Below the pieces are notes generated by a model, which saw only the letters and a program-made list of their open reading frames with translations, did not search any database and was not told the DNA's origin. DNA of 64,000 bases from Ehretia macrophylla (Eukaryota; Streptophyta; Magnoliopsida; Boraginales; Ehretiaceae): positions 36,812,425 through 36,876,424 of the forward strand of contig CM075771.1 in the NCBI GenBank assembly GCA_037974665.1, in the 5' to 3' direction. Position numbers and translations under genes: made by a program. This document shows, piece by piece, positions 11,270 through 23,197 of this stretch. Position 1 is the first letter of the stretch; every line of letters begins with the position of its first letter.

Positions 11270-11388
11270 GGGGTGCAACACGAGGACTTCCCAGGGGGTC
11301 ACCCATCCTAGTACTACTCTCGCCCAAGCACGCTTAACTTCGAAGTTCTGATGGGATCCAGTGAATTAGTGCAGGTATGATTGCACCC
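11270..11388 (-). rRNA. 5S rRNA gene, copy 11
   Basis: Full length with five differences, including G7A. Counterpart of copy 8 in the three-unit duplication. Confidence 0.92.
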
Positions 11389-11948
11389 GTCAAGTTGTGG
11401 GCACATATCCTTTATGTGTTGACGGTCCACAGTCCTAGCCTAGAGTGATTGCCAATTCAAAAGCCCCAATAGGCTTAACGACAACCCACCTACTTCAACA
11501 ACGCAGTATTCTCGCAAGACGAGATATCGATGCGTTGTAAGGCCTTCTAATGTCCCATGAGTTATGTTGTCATCATTTTAACAGGACACGACATACGATC
11601 TAGGATGGAAAAACAGAGCAAAAGAAGAAATGTGGCCTGAAACTGATGAAAACGTTTGATTTTGGGCTCCAAAAATAGGCGCAGCCGTGCACGCTTGCTG
11701 CCGCCGTCGTAGAGCTCTCGAAGAGCTTTTCAATGGTATGTTGTGCGCCAGGTAACTCCTTACGGATCAAAAGTTATGGGTACCGGATCGACGGAGACCA
11801 GGTCACAAGCCCTACGACCTCGGTTTGCGGGCCCAGCCTCTACGTGGAGTGAAGTTTTCTTGTCCAAGGTGCCGTGGAATTTGGTAATAGAAATGTGGTG
11901 GATAAAGTATCTTGGCAACCCTAACCGGGGCAAAAAAAATTGAAAAGG

Positions 11949-12069
11949 GGGGTACAACACGAGGACTTCCCAGGGGGGGTCAACCAACCTAGTACTATTC
12001 TATCCCAATCACGCTTAACTTCGGAGTTCTGATGGAATCCGATGCATTAATGCTGGTATGATCGCACCC
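11949..12069 (-). rRNA. 5S rRNA gene, copy 12 (2-bp insertion)
   Basis: 121 bp, with the same G-tract expansion and AACCAACC change as copy 9, and further substitutions in the intermediate element (plus strand CTATCCCAATC). Box C is altered, so function is doubtful. Confidence 0.9.
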
Positions 12070-12631
12070 ATCATGTTGTTGGCACAAATCCTTTATGTGT
12101 TGATGGTTCACAGTCCCAGCCCAGAGAGATGGCCTATTCGAAAGGCCCAATGGGCTAAACGACAACCCATCCGCTTCAACAACATAGCATCATCGCAAGA
12201 CGTGATATCAACGCGTTGTAGGGCCCTGTAATATCCTGCGAGTTAGGTTGTCATCCTTTTAATAACTCATGACGTACGATCCAGGATGAAAAAACAGAGC
12301 AAAAGAAGAAAAATGGTCTGAACTGATGAAAACGTTAGATTTTTTTCTCCGAAAACAAGTGCAGCCAAGCAGGCTTGCTGCCCCCGTCGTAGAGCTCTCG
12401 GAGAGCTTTCCAACGGTATACCGTGCGCCGCGTAACTCCTTACAGATCAAAAGTTATGGGCACCAGAGCGACGGAAACCTGGTCACAAGCCCTACACCCT
12501 CGGTTTGCGATTCCAGCCTCTACGTGAAGCGAAGTTGTCTTGCCCAAGTTGCATTGTGATTTGGTAATAGAAATGTGGAGGATAAAGTATCTTGGCAACC
12601 CTAACCGGGGCAAAAAAAATTGAAAAGGGGG

Positions 12632-12750
12632 AGGGGGCAACACGAGGACTTCCCAGGGGGTCACCCATCCGAGTACAACTCTCGCCCAAGCACGCTTAAC
12701 TTCAGAGTTCTGATGGGATTCGATGCATTAGTGCTAGTATGATAGCACCC
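12632..12750 (-). rRNA. 5S rRNA gene, copy 13
   Basis: Full length, counterpart of copy 10. It differs at G7 by carrying T (plus strand GATAGCACCC). Last gene of the duplicated block. Confidence 0.9.
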
Positions 12751-13307
12751 GTCATGTTGGGCACATATCCTTTATGTGTTGACGGTTCAGAGTCTCAGCC
12801 CAGAGAGATGGCCCATTCAAAAGTCCCCATGGGCTTAACGACAACCCATCCGCTTCAAACACGCAGTATCCTCGCAAGACGTGATATCGACGCTTTGCAA
12901 GGACCTCTAATGTCCTGCGAGTTAGGTTGTCGTCCTTTTAACAGCTCAAGACGTACGATCCGGGATGAAAAACAGAGCAAAAGTAGAAAAGTGGCCTAAA
13001 ACTGATGAAAATGTTAGATTTTGGGCTACGAAAATAGGTGCAGCCGAGCAGGCTTGTTGCCCTCATCGTAGAGCACTCGGAGAGCTTTCCAACGGTAAGC
13101 TGTGTACCGCGTAACTCCTTACGGATCAAAAGTTATGGGCACTGGATCGACGGAGACCTGGTCACAAGCCCTACGCGCTCAGTTTGCGGCCCAGCCCCTA
13201 CGTGAAACGCAGTTGTCTTGCCCAAGGTGCCGTGGGATTCGGCAATAGAAATGTGGCGGGTAAAGTATCTTGGCAACCCTAACCGGGGGAAAAAAAATTG
13301 AAATGGA

Positions 13308-13426
13308 GGGGTGCAACACGAGGACTTGTCAGGGGGTCACCCATCCTAGTACTACTCTCGTCCAAGCATGCTTAACTTTAGAGTTCTGATGGGATCCGGT
13401 GCATTAGTGTTGGTATGATCGTATCC
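13308..13426 (-). rRNA. 5S rRNA gene, copy 14
   Basis: Full length with about nine changes. The 5' end reads GGATACGATC, a variant shared only with copy 16. Confidence 0.88.
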
Positions 13427-13986
13427 GTCATGTTGTTGGCACAAATCCTTTATGTGTTGACGGTTAACAGTCCCAGCCCAAAGAGATGGCCCATTCAAAA
13501 GGCGCAATAGGCTTAACGACAACCCATCCCCTTCAACAATGCAGCATCCTCGAAAGATGTGATATCCATGTATTGTAGGGCCATGTAATATCCCGCGAGT
13601 TAGGTTGGAGTCCTTTTAACAGCTCACGACGTACGATCCGGGATGAAAAAAAAAGTAAAAGAAGAAAAGTGTCCCGAAACTGATGAAAACGTTCAATTTT
13701 TGCCTCCAAAAATAGGCGCAGTCGAGCAGGCTTGGTGCCCCCGTCGTAGAGCTCTCGAAGAACTTTCCAACGGTATGCTATGCGCCGCGTAACTCCTTAC
13801 AGATCAAAAGTTATGGACACCGGAGCGACGGATACATGGTCACAAGCCCTATGCCCTCGGTTTAAGGGTCCAACATCTACGTGAAGCGATGTTTTCTTGC
13901 CCAAGGTGCCGTGGGATTCGGTAATAGAAATGTGGTGGATAAAGTATCTTGGCAACCCTAACCGGGGCAAAAAAAATTGAAAATGG

Positions 13987-14105
13987 GGGGTGCAACACGA
14001 GGACTTACTAAGGTGTCACCCATCCTAGTACTACTCTCGCCCAAGCACGCTTAACTTTGGAGTTCTGATGGGATCCGGTGCATTTGTGCTGGTACGATCG
14101 CACCC
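13987..14105 (-). rRNA. 5S rRNA gene, copy 15
   Basis: Full length with about seven changes, four of them clustered in the box C region (plus strand TTACTAAGGTG). Confidence 0.9.
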
Positions 14106-14666
14106 GTCATGTTGTGGGAACAAATCCTTTATGTGTTGACGGTTCACAGTCCCAGCCCAGAGAGATGGCCCATTCAAAAGGCCCAATGGGCTTAACGATA
14201 ACCCATCTACTTCAACAAAGCAGCATCCTCGCAAGACGTGATATCGACGCATTGTAGGGCCCTTTAATATCCCACGAGTTAGGTTGTCTTCCTTTTAACA
14301 GCTCACGACGTATGATCAGGGATGAAAAAACAGAGCAAAAGAAGAAAAGTGGCCTAAAACTGATGAAAACTTTAGATTTTGGGCTACGAAAATAGGTGCA
14401 ACCGAGCAGGCTTGCTGCCCCCGTTGTAGAGCACTTGGAGAGCTTTCCAACAGAAAGCTATGCACCGCGTAACTCCTTACGGATCAAAAGTTATGGGCAC
14501 TGGAGCGACGGAGACCTGGTCACAAGCCCTACACGCTTGTTTTGCGGTCCCAGCCTCGATGTGAAGCGAAGTTGTCTTGCCCAAGGTACCGTGGGATTCG
14601 TTAATAGAAATGTGGTGGATAAAGTATCTTGGCAACCCTAACTGGGGGAAAAAAAATTGAAATGGG

Positions 14667-14785
14667 GAGGTGCAATGCGAGGACTTGCCAGGGGGTCACC
14701 CATCCTAGTACTACTCTCGTCCAAGCACGCTTAACTTCAGAGTTCTTATGGGATCCGGTGCATTAGTGTTGGTATGATCGTATCC
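14667..14785 (-). rRNA. 5S rRNA gene, copy 16 (decayed)
   Basis: Full length with about ten changes, with the GGATACGATC 5' end of copy 14 and an altered 3' stem (plus strand GCAATGCG). Confidence 0.87.
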
Positions 14786-15346
14786 TTCATGTTGTTGGCA
14801 CAAATCCTTTATGTGTTGACAGTTAACAGTCGCAACACAGAGAGATGGCCCATTCAAAAGGCGCAATAGGCTTAACGACAACCCATCCCCTTCAACTATG
14901 CAGCATCCTCGAAAGATGTGATATCGACGCATTGTAGGGCCACGTAATATCCCGCGAATTAGGTTGGAGTCCTTTTATCAGCTCACGACGTACGATCCGG
15001 GATGAAAAAAAAAAGCAAAAGAAGAAAATTGTCCCGAAACTAATGAAAACGTTCGATTTTTGGCTACGAAAATAGGCGCAGTCGAGCATGCTTGTTGCCC
15101 TAGTCGTAGAGCTCTCGGAGAGCTTTCCAAGGGTAAGCTGTGCGCCGTGTAACTCCTTACGGATCAAAATTTATGGGCACCGAAGCGACGGAGACCTGGT
15201 CATAAGCCCTATGCCCTTGGTTTGCGGGCCCAGCCTCTATGTGAAGTGAAGTTGTTTTGCCCATGGTGCCATGGGATTCGGTAATAGAAATGTGGTGGAT
15301 AAAGTATCTTGGCAACCCTAACCGGGGCAAAAAAAATTGAAAATGG

Positions 15347-15465
15347 GGGGTGCAACACGAGGACTTACCAAGGGGTCACCCATCCTAGTACTACTCTTGC
15401 CCAAGCACGCTTAACTTCGGAGTTCTGATGGGATCCGGCGCATTAGTGCTGGTATGATAGCACCC
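15347..15465 (-). rRNA. 5S rRNA gene, copy 17
   Basis: Full length with five changes, including G68A in the intermediate element. Counterpart of copy 15. Confidence 0.92.
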
Positions 15466-16027
15466 GTCTTATTGTGCGAACAAATCCTTTATGTGTTGAC
15501 GATTCACAGTCCCAGCCCAGAGAGATGGCCCATTCAAAAGGCCCAATGGGCTTAACGATAACCCATCTGCTTCAACAAAGCAGCATCCTCGCAAGACGTG
15601 ATATCGACGCATTGTAGGGCCATTTAATATCCAACGAGTTAGGTTGTCTTCCTTTTAACAGCTCACGACGTACGATCAGGGATGAAAAAACATAGCGAAA
15701 GAAGAAAAGTGGCTCGAAACTGATGAAAACATTCGATTTTGGGGTACAAAAATAGGGGCAGCTATGCAGGCTTGCATTCCCCGTGGTAGAGCTCTCGGAG
15801 AGCTTTCCAACAGTATGCTATGCGCCGCGTAACTCCTTACCTATTAAAAGTTATGGGCAACGGAGTGACGGAGACCTGGTCACAAGCCCAACAACCTCGG
15901 TTTGCGGGCCCAAGCTCTACTTGAAGTGAAGTTGTCTTGCCCATGGGGCCGTGGGATTTAATAATAGAAATGTGGAGGATAAAGTATCTTGGCATCCCTA
16001 ACCGGTATAAAAAAAAATTGAATAGGG

Positions 16028-16146
16028 TGGGTGCAACACGAGGACTTCTCAGGGGGTCACCCATCCTAGTACTACTCTCACCCAAGCACGCTTAACTTCG
16101 GAGTTCTGATGGGATCCGGTGAATTAGTGCTGGTATGATTGCACCC
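16028..16146 (-). rRNA. 5S rRNA gene, copy 18
   Basis: Full length with five changes, including G7A and C67T. CACATAT spacer subfamily. Confidence 0.92.
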
Positions 16147-16704
16147 GTCATGTTGTGGGCACATATCCTTTATGTGTTGACGGTTCACATTACCAGCCCA
16201 GAGAAATGGCCCATTCAAAAGGCCCAATGGGCTTAACGACAACCCATCCACTTCAACAATGCAGCATCCTCATAAAATGTGATATCGACGCATTGTAGGG
16301 CCCTATAATATCCCGCGAGTTAGGTTGTCGTGCTTTTAACAGCTCACGACGTACGATCTTGGACAGAAAAATAGTGCAAATGAAGAAAAGTTGCCCGAAA
16401 CTGAAGAAAACGTTTGATTTTTTGATCCGAAAATAGGCACAGCCGAGCAGGCATACTGCCCCATTGTGGAGCTCTCGGAGAGCTTTCCAAAGGTATGCTG
16501 TGCGCCGCGTAAATCTTTACGTATTAAAAGTTATGGGCACCGGAGCGACGGAGACTTGGTCACAAGCCCCACGCCTTCGGTTTGTAGGCCTAGCCTCTAC
16601 GTGAAGCAAAGTTGTCTTGCCCAAGGTGCTGTGGGATTCGGTAATAGAAATGTGGTGGATAAAGTATCTTGGCAACCCTAACCGGGGGAAAAAAATTGAA
16701 AAGT

Positions 16705-16823
16705 GGGATGCAACACGAGGACTTCCCAGTGGGTCACCCATCCTAGTACTACTCTCGCCCAAGCACGCTTAACTTCGGAGTTCTAATGAGATCCGGTGCA
16801 TTAGTGCTGCTATGATTGCACCC
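16705..16823 (-). rRNA. 5S rRNA gene, copy 19
   Basis: Full length with six changes, including G7A. The internal promoter region 50-80 matches the majority. Confidence 0.92.
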
Positions 16824-17383
16824 GTCATGTTGTGGGCACATATCCTTTATGTGTTGACGGTTCACAGTCCCAGCCCAGAGAGTTGGCCCATTCAAAAGGC
16901 CCAATGGGTTTAACGACAACCCATCCGCTTCAATAACGTAGCATCCTCGCAAGACGTGATGTTGACATGTTGTAGGGCACTCTAATGTCCCGCGAGTTAG
17001 GTTGTCGTCCTTTTAACAGCTCATGACGTACGATCTGGGACGGAAAAACATAGCAAAAGAAAAAAAATGGCTCGAAACTGATGAAAAAGTTTGATTTTGG
17101 GCTCCGAAAATAGGCGAAGCCGAGCAGGCTTGTTGTCCATATCGTAGAGCTCTCGGAGAGCTTTCCAACGGTATGCTGTGCGCCACGTAACTCCATATAG
17201 ATCAAAAGTTATGGGCACCGGAAGGATGGAGATCTGGTCACAAGCCCTATGCCCTCGGTTTGCGAGCCCAGCCTCTACGTGCAGCGAAGTTGTCTTGCCC
17301 ATGGTGCTGTGAGATTCGGTAATAGAAATGTGGTGGATAAAGTATCTTGGTAACCCTAACCGGGCCAAAAAAAATTGAAATGG

Positions 17384-17502
17384 GGGGTGCAACAAGAAGA
17401 CTTCCTAGGGGGTCACCCATCCTAGTACTACTCTCGCCTAAGCACGCTTTACTTCGGAGTTCTGATGGGATCTGGTGCATTAGAGCTAGTATGATCACAC
17501 CT
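17384..17502 (-). rRNA. 5S rRNA gene, copy 20 (decayed)
   Basis: Full length with about ten changes. The first base is A and position 6 is T, and box A carries a substitution (plus strand GCTTTACTTC). Confidence 0.87.
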
Positions 17503-18063
17503 GTCATGTCAGGGGCACAAATCCTTTATGTGTTGACGGTTCACAGTCCCAGCCCAGATAGATGGCCCATTCAAAAGGCCCAATGGGCTTAACGACAACC
17601 TATCCTCTTCAATAACGCAGCATCCTCGCAAGACGTGATATTGACGCGTTGTAGGGCCCTGTAATATCCCGCGAGTTAGGTTGTTGTCCTTTTAACAGCT
17701 CACAACATACGTTCCGGGATGAAAAAATAGAGCAAAAGAAGAAAAGTGGCCCGAAACTGAGGAAAACGTTAGATTTTAGGCTCCGAAAATAGGCGTATCC
17801 TAGCATGCTTGCTGCCCCCGTCGTAGAGCTCTCGAAGTGCTTTCCAACATTATGCTGTGCACCGCGTAACTACCTACGGATCAAAAGTTATGGGCACCGG
17901 AGCGACGGAGACCTGGTTACAAGCCCTACGCCCTCGGTTTGCGGGCCCAGCCTCTACGTGAAGCGAAGTTGTCTTGCCCAAGGTGCCATGGGATTCGGTA
18001 ATAGAAATGTGGTGGATAAAGTATCTTGGCTACCCTAACCGGGGCAAAAAAAAATGAAAAAGG

Positions 18064-18182
18064 GGGGTGCAACACGAAGACTTCCTATGGGGTCACCCAT
18101 CCTAGTACTACTCTCACCCAAGCACGCTTAACTTCGGAGTTCTGATGGGATCAGGTGCATTACTGCTGGTATGATCGCACCC
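18064..18182 (-). rRNA. 5S rRNA gene, copy 21
   Basis: Full length with six changes, including C67T in the intermediate element. The 5' end is normal. Confidence 0.92.
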
Positions 18183-18741
18183 GTCATGTTGTGGGCACAA
18201 ATCCTTTATGTGTTGACAGTTCACTGTCCCAACCCAAAGAGATAGCCCATTCAAAAGTCCCAATGGGCTTAACGACAACCCATCCGCTTCAACAATCCAG
18301 CATCCTTGGATGACATGATGTCAACGCATTGTAGGGCTCTATATTATCCAGCGAGTTAGGTTGTTGTTCTTTTAACAGCTCACGACGTACGATTCGGGAT
18401 GCAAAAACAGAGCAAATAAAAAAGTAGCCCGAAACTGATGAAAATGTTCGATTTTAGGCTCTGAAAATAGGCGCAGCTGTGCAAGCTTGCTGCCCCCGTG
18501 GTAGAGTTCTCGGAGAGCTTTCCAACGGCATGTTGTGCGCCGCATAACTCCTTACGGATAAAAAGTTATGGGAACCGGAGCGACGGAGACCTGGTCACAA
18601 GCCCTACGCATTCGGTTTGCGGGCCCAGCCTCTACGTGAAGCGAAGTTGTCTTGCCCAAGTTGCCTTGGGATTTGGTAAAAGAAATATGGAGGATAAAGT
18701 ATCTTGGTAACCCTAACCGGGGCCAAAAGAAGTGAAAACCA

Positions 18742-18771
18742 AGGGGGGAGAGGGGGGGGGAGGGAGGAGGG
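18742..18771 (+). repeat. Expanded G-rich tract at the 3' end of 5S copy 22
   Basis: The plus strand has runs of 6, 9, 3, 2 and 3 G separated by single A or AGA. Other units have only one run of five to eight G here. The expansion accounts for the 703-bp unit. Several closely spaced G runs could form a quadruplex on the plus strand, which is the template strand for 5S. Confidence 0.8.
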
Positions 18772-18885
18772 ACAACACGAGGACTTCCCAAGGGGTCACC
18801 CATCCTAGTACTACTCTCGCCCAAGCACGCTTAACTTCTGAGTCATATTGGGATCCGGTGCATTAGTGCTGGTATGATTGCACCC
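18767..18885 (-). rRNA. 5S rRNA gene, copy 22 (decayed)
   Basis: Full length with about ten changes. Positions 36-48 are scrambled (plus strand CTGAGTCATATTGGG), and the 3' end merges into the G-rich tract. Confidence 0.85.
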
Positions 18886-19446
18886 GTCATGTTGTGGGCA
18901 TATATCCTTTATGTGTTGACAATTCACAGTCCCAGTCGAGAGAGATGGCCCATTCAAATGGCGCAATGGGCTTAACAACAACCCAACCGCTTCAACAACG
19001 CAATATCCTCGCAAGACGTGATATTGACGCATTGTAGGGCCCTATAATGTCCCACGAGTTAGGTTGACGTCCCTTTAACAGCTCACGACGTACGATTCGG
19101 GATGAAAAAATAGAGCAAAAGAAGAAAAGTGGCCTGAAACTGATGAAAAGGTTAGATTTTGGGCTCCGAAAATAGGCGTATCTGAGCAAGCTTGTTGTCC
19201 CCGTCGTAGAGCTCTCGGAGAGCTTTCCAACGGTATGTTGTGCGCCGCGTAACTCCTTATGGATCAAAATTTATGGGCACCGGAGCGACGGAGACATGGT
19301 CACAAGCCCTACGCCCTCGGTTTGCTGGCCCAGCCTCTACGTGAAGCGAAGTTGTCTTGCCCATGGTGCCGTGGGATTCGGTAATAGATATGTTGTGGAT
19401 AAAGTATCTTGGAAACCTTAACCGGGGCAAAAAAAAATTGAAAAGG

Positions 19447-19531
19447 GGGGTGCAACACGAGGACTTCCCAAGAGGTCACCTATCATAGTTCTGAAGGGAT
19501 CCAGTGTACTAGTGCTGGTATGATCGCACCC
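19447..19531 (-). pseudogene. 5S rRNA pseudogene, copy 23 (34-bp internal deletion)
   Basis: Only 85 bp. Gene positions about 43 to 77 are missing (plus strand CCTATCATAG joined to TTCTGAAGGG), which removes box A and the intermediate element. This copy can neither use the internal promoter nor fold as 5S rRNA. Confidence 0.93.
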
Positions 19532-20094
19532 GTCCTGTTGTGGGCACAAATCCTTTATGTGTTGACGGTTCACACTCCCAGCCTAGAGAGATAGCCCATT
19601 CAAAAGGCCCAATGGGCTTAACGACAACCCATCCGCTTCAACAACGCAGCATCCTCGCAAGACGTGATATCGACGCATTGTAGGGCCCTATAATATCCCG
19701 CGAGTTAAGTTGTCGTCCTTTTAACAGCTCACAACGTACGATCCGGGACGAAAAAACAGAGCAAAAGCAGAAAAGTGTCCCAAAACTGATGAAAATGTTA
19801 GATTTTGGGCTCCGAAAATAGGCGTATCAGAGCAGGCTTGCTGCCCCCATCGTAGAGATCTTGGAGAGCTTTCTAGCGGTGTGCTATGTGTCACGTAACT
19901 CCTTATGGATCAAAATTTATCGGCATCGGAGCGACGGAGACCTGGTCAAAAGCCCTACGCCCTTTATTTGCGGGCCCAGCCTCTACGTGAAGTGAAGTTG
20001 CCTTGCCCTAGGTACCGTGGGATTCCGTAATAGAAATGTGGTGGATAAAGTATCTTGGCAACCCTAACCGGGGCAAAAAAAATTGAAAAGGGGA

Positions 20095-20213
20095 GGGGTG
20101 CAACATGAGGACTTCCCAAGGGGTCACCCATCCTAGTACTATTCTCGCCCAAGCACGCTTAACCTCAGAGTTCTGATGTGATCCAGTGCATTAGTGTTGG
20201 TATGATCACACCT
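20095..20213 (-). rRNA. 5S rRNA gene, copy 24 (decayed)
   Basis: Full length with about ten changes, including an AGGTGTGATC 5' end and substitutions on both sides of box A. Confidence 0.87.
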
Positions 20214-20772
20214 ATCATGTTGCGGGCACAAATCCTTTATGTGTTGACGGTTCACAGTCCCAACCCAGAGAGATGGCCCATTCAAGAGGCCCAATGGACT
20301 TAACGACAACACATCCGCTTCAACAACGCAGCATCCTCGCAAGACGTGATATCGATGCATAGTAGGGCGCTCTAATGTCCCGCGAGTTAGGTTGTCGTCC
20401 TTTTAATAGCTCACGATGTACGATCCGGGACAGAAAAACAGAGCAAAAGAAGAAAAGTGGCCGAAAATAGATGAAAACGTTAGATTTTGGGTTTCGAAAA
20501 TAGGCTCTACCGAGCAGGCTTGTTACCCCCATCGTAGAGCTCTCGGAGAGCTTTCCAACGGTATGCTGTGCGCCACGTAACTCCTTACGGATTAAAAGTT
20601 ATGGGCACCGGAGCGAGGAGATCTGGTCACAAGCCCCATGCCCTCGGTTTTCAGTCCCAGCCTCTACATGAAGCGAAGTTGTCTTGCCCAAGTTGCCTTG
20701 CGATTTGGTAATAGAAATGTGGAGGATAAAGTATCCTGGCAACCCTAACCGGGGCAAAAAAATTGAAAATGG

Positions 20773-20891
20773 GTGGGGCAACACGAGGACATCCCAGGGG
20801 GTCACCCATCCTACTGCTACTCTCGCCCAAGCACGCTTAACTTCGGAATTCTGATGGGATCCGGTGCATTAGTGCTGGTATGATTGCACTC
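20773..20891 (-). rRNA. 5S rRNA gene, copy 25
   Basis: Full length with about eight changes, including G7A. Its upstream spacer carries the CAGAGTCTCAGCC variant also seen at copies 10 and 13. Confidence 0.9.
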
Positions 20892-21449
20892 ATCTTGTTG
20901 TGGGCACATATCCTTTATGTGTTGATGGTTCAGAGTCTCAGCCGAGAGAGATGGCCCATTAAAAAGGCCCAATGGGCTTAACGACAACCCATCCGCTTCA
21001 ACAATGCAGTATCCTCGCAAGACATGATATAGACGCGTTGCAAGGCCCTCTAATGTCTGGTGAGTTAGGTTGTCATCTTTTTAACAGCTCACGACGTACG
21101 ATGCAGGATGAAAAAATAGAGCAAAAGTTGAAAAGTGGCCCAAAACTAATTAAAATGTTAGATTTTGGGCTCCGAAAATAGGCGCAGCCGAGCAGGCTTG
21201 TTGCCCCCATCGTAGAGCTCTCAGAGAGTTTTCCAACGGTAAGATATGCGCCGCGTAACTCTTTACGGATCAAAATTTATGGGCACCGGAGCGACGGAGA
21301 CTTGGTCACAAGCCCTATGCCCTCGGTTTGCGGGCCCAGCCTCTACGTGAAACGAAGTTTTCTTGCCAAGGTGCTGTGGGATTCGTTAATAAAAATGTGG
21401 TGGATAAAGTATCTTGGCAACCCTAACCGGGGCAAAAAAAATTGAAAAC

Positions 21450-21557
21450 TAGGGACTTCCCAGGGGGTCACCCATCCTAGTGCTACTCTCGCCTAAGCAC
21501 GCTTAACTTCAGAGTTCTGATGGGATCGGGTACATTAGTGCTGGTATGATTGCACCC
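21450..21557 (-). pseudogene. 5S rRNA gene, copy 26 (3' end lost)
   Basis: The first ~105 positions are present with G7A and other changes. The 3' terminal bases are gone: the plus strand runs from AAAATTGAAAACTAGG straight into GACTTCCC. Without its 3' strand the terminal stem cannot form. The internal promoter boxes remain. Confidence 0.88.
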
Positions 21558-22117
21558 GTCATGTTGTGGGCACATATCCTTTATGTGTTGAGGTTCAGAG
21601 TCTGAGCCCAGAGAGATGGCCCATTCAAAGGGCCCAATGGGCTTAATGACAACCCATCCACTTCAACAACGCAGCATCTTCTCAAGACATGATATTGACG
21701 CGTTTTAAGGTCTTCTAATTTCCCGCGAGTTAGGTTGTCGTCCTTTAAACTGCTCACAACGTACGATCCGGGATGAAAAAAAACTGCAAAAGAAGAAAAG
21801 TGGCCTGAGAAAGATGAAAACGTTAGATTTTGGGCCCCAAAAATAGGCGCAGCTGACCTGGCTTTCGGCCCCCGTCGTAGAGCTCTTGGAGAGCTTTCCA
21901 GCGGTCTGCTGTCCCCTGCGTAACTCCTTACGGATCAAAAGTTATGGGCACCGGAGCGACAAAGATCTAGTCACAAGCCCTACGCCCTCGGTTTGCAGGC
22001 CTAGCCTCAACGTGAAGCGAAGTTGTCTTGCCCAAGGTGCTGTTGGATTCGGTAATAGAAATGTGGTGGATAAAGTATCTTGGCAACCCTAACCGGGGCA
22101 AAAAAAATTGAAAATTA

Positions 22118-22236
22118 GGGGTGCAACACGAGGGCTTACCAAGGGGTCACACATCCTAGTACTATTCTCACCCAACCACGCTTAACTTCGGAGTTCTGAT
22201 GGGATCCGGTGCATTAGTGCTGGTATGATCGCACTC
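22118..22236 (-). rRNA. 5S rRNA gene, copy 27
   Basis: Full length with about eight changes, including C67T. The run CTTACCAAGGGGTCACACATCC is shared with copy 29, so the two are sister copies in a two-unit duplication. Confidence 0.89.
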
Positions 22237-22708
22237 GTCATCTTGAGGGCACAATTCCTATATGTGTTAACGGTTCACAGTCTCAGCCTAGAGAGATGAC
22301 CCATTCAAAAGGCCTATTGAGCTTAACGACAACCCATTCGCTTCAACAACGCAGCATCATCGCAAGATGTGATATCGATGAATTATATTGCCCTATAATA
22401 TCCCACGAGTTAGGTTATCATCCTTTTAACAACTCACAACGTACGATCCGGGATGAAAAAACTGAGCAGAAGAAGAAATGTGGCCCGAAACTGATGAAAA
22501 TTTTAGAATTTGGACTCCGAAAATAAGTGCAACCGAGCAGGTTCGCTGCTTTCATCTTAGAGCTCTCGGAGAGCTTTCCAACGGTAAGCTGTGTGCCACG
22601 TAACTCCTTACAGACCAAAAGTTATAGGCACCGGAGCGATGGATACCTGGTCACAGGCCCAAGCCCTCGGTTTGCGGGCCCAGCCTCTACGTGAATTGAA
22701 TTTGTCTT

Positions 22709-22775
22709 GCCCAAGGACGCTTAACTTCGGAGTTCTGATGGGATCCGGTGCATTAGTGCTGGTATGATTGCACCC
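22709..22775 (-). pseudogene. 5S rRNA pseudogene, copy 28 (3' half deleted)
   Basis: Only gene positions 1 to about 67 remain. The spacer string TTGCCCAAG is joined to ACGCTTAAC of the gene. GCCCAAG occurs both in the spacer (CTTGCCCAAGGTGCC) and in the gene (CTCGCCCAAGCACGC), so the deletion is explained by recombination at this 7-bp match. Box C and the 3' end are gone. Confidence 0.92.
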
Positions 22776-23197
22776 ATCATGTTGTGGGCACATATCCTTT
22801 ATGTGTTGACAGTTCAGAGTCTTAGCCGAGATAGTTGGCCCATTCAAAAGGCCCAATGGGCTTAACGACAACCCATTCGCTTCAACAACGCTGTATCCTC
22901 GCAACACGTGATATCGACGCGTTGCAAGGACCTCTAATGTCCGGCGAGTTAGGTTGTCATCTTTTTAACAGCTCCCGACGTACGATCCGGGACGAAAAAA
23001 CAGAGCGAAAGAAGAAAAGTGGCCCGAAACTGAAGAAAACGTTAGATTTTGGGCTCCAAAAATAGGCGCAGCCGAGCAGACTTGTTGCCCCCGTCGTACA
23101 GCTCTCAGAGAGCTTTCCAACGGTAAGCTGTGCGCCGCGTAACTCCTTACAGATCAAAAGTTATGGGCACCGGAGCGACAGAGACCTGGTCACAAGC

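Larger units (their letters stand above)
9234..13307 (-). repeat. Higher-order repeat: two copies of a three-unit block
   Basis: Copies 8-9-10 and 11-12-13 correspond one to one at an offset of 2036-2037 bp. Diagnostic shared features are GTGAATTAGT in 8 and 11, the 2-bp insertion in 9 and 12, and GTTGGGCACATA with CAGAGTCTCA in 10 and 13. The similarity starts before copy 8, at about 9040 (AACACCTAACGGATTG compared with AACACCTTACGGATTG at about 11074). Confidence 0.88.
13308..16027 (-). repeat. Higher-order repeat: two copies of a two-unit block
   Basis: Copies 14-15 and 16-17 match in order at offsets of 1359-1360 bp. Copies 14 and 16 share GTATCC at the 5' end, TGTTGTTGGCACA and GGTTGGAGTCC. 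Copies 15 and 17 share an altered 3' third (CTTACTAAGG and CTTACCAAGG) and AGGTTGTCTTCC. Confidence 0.88.
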
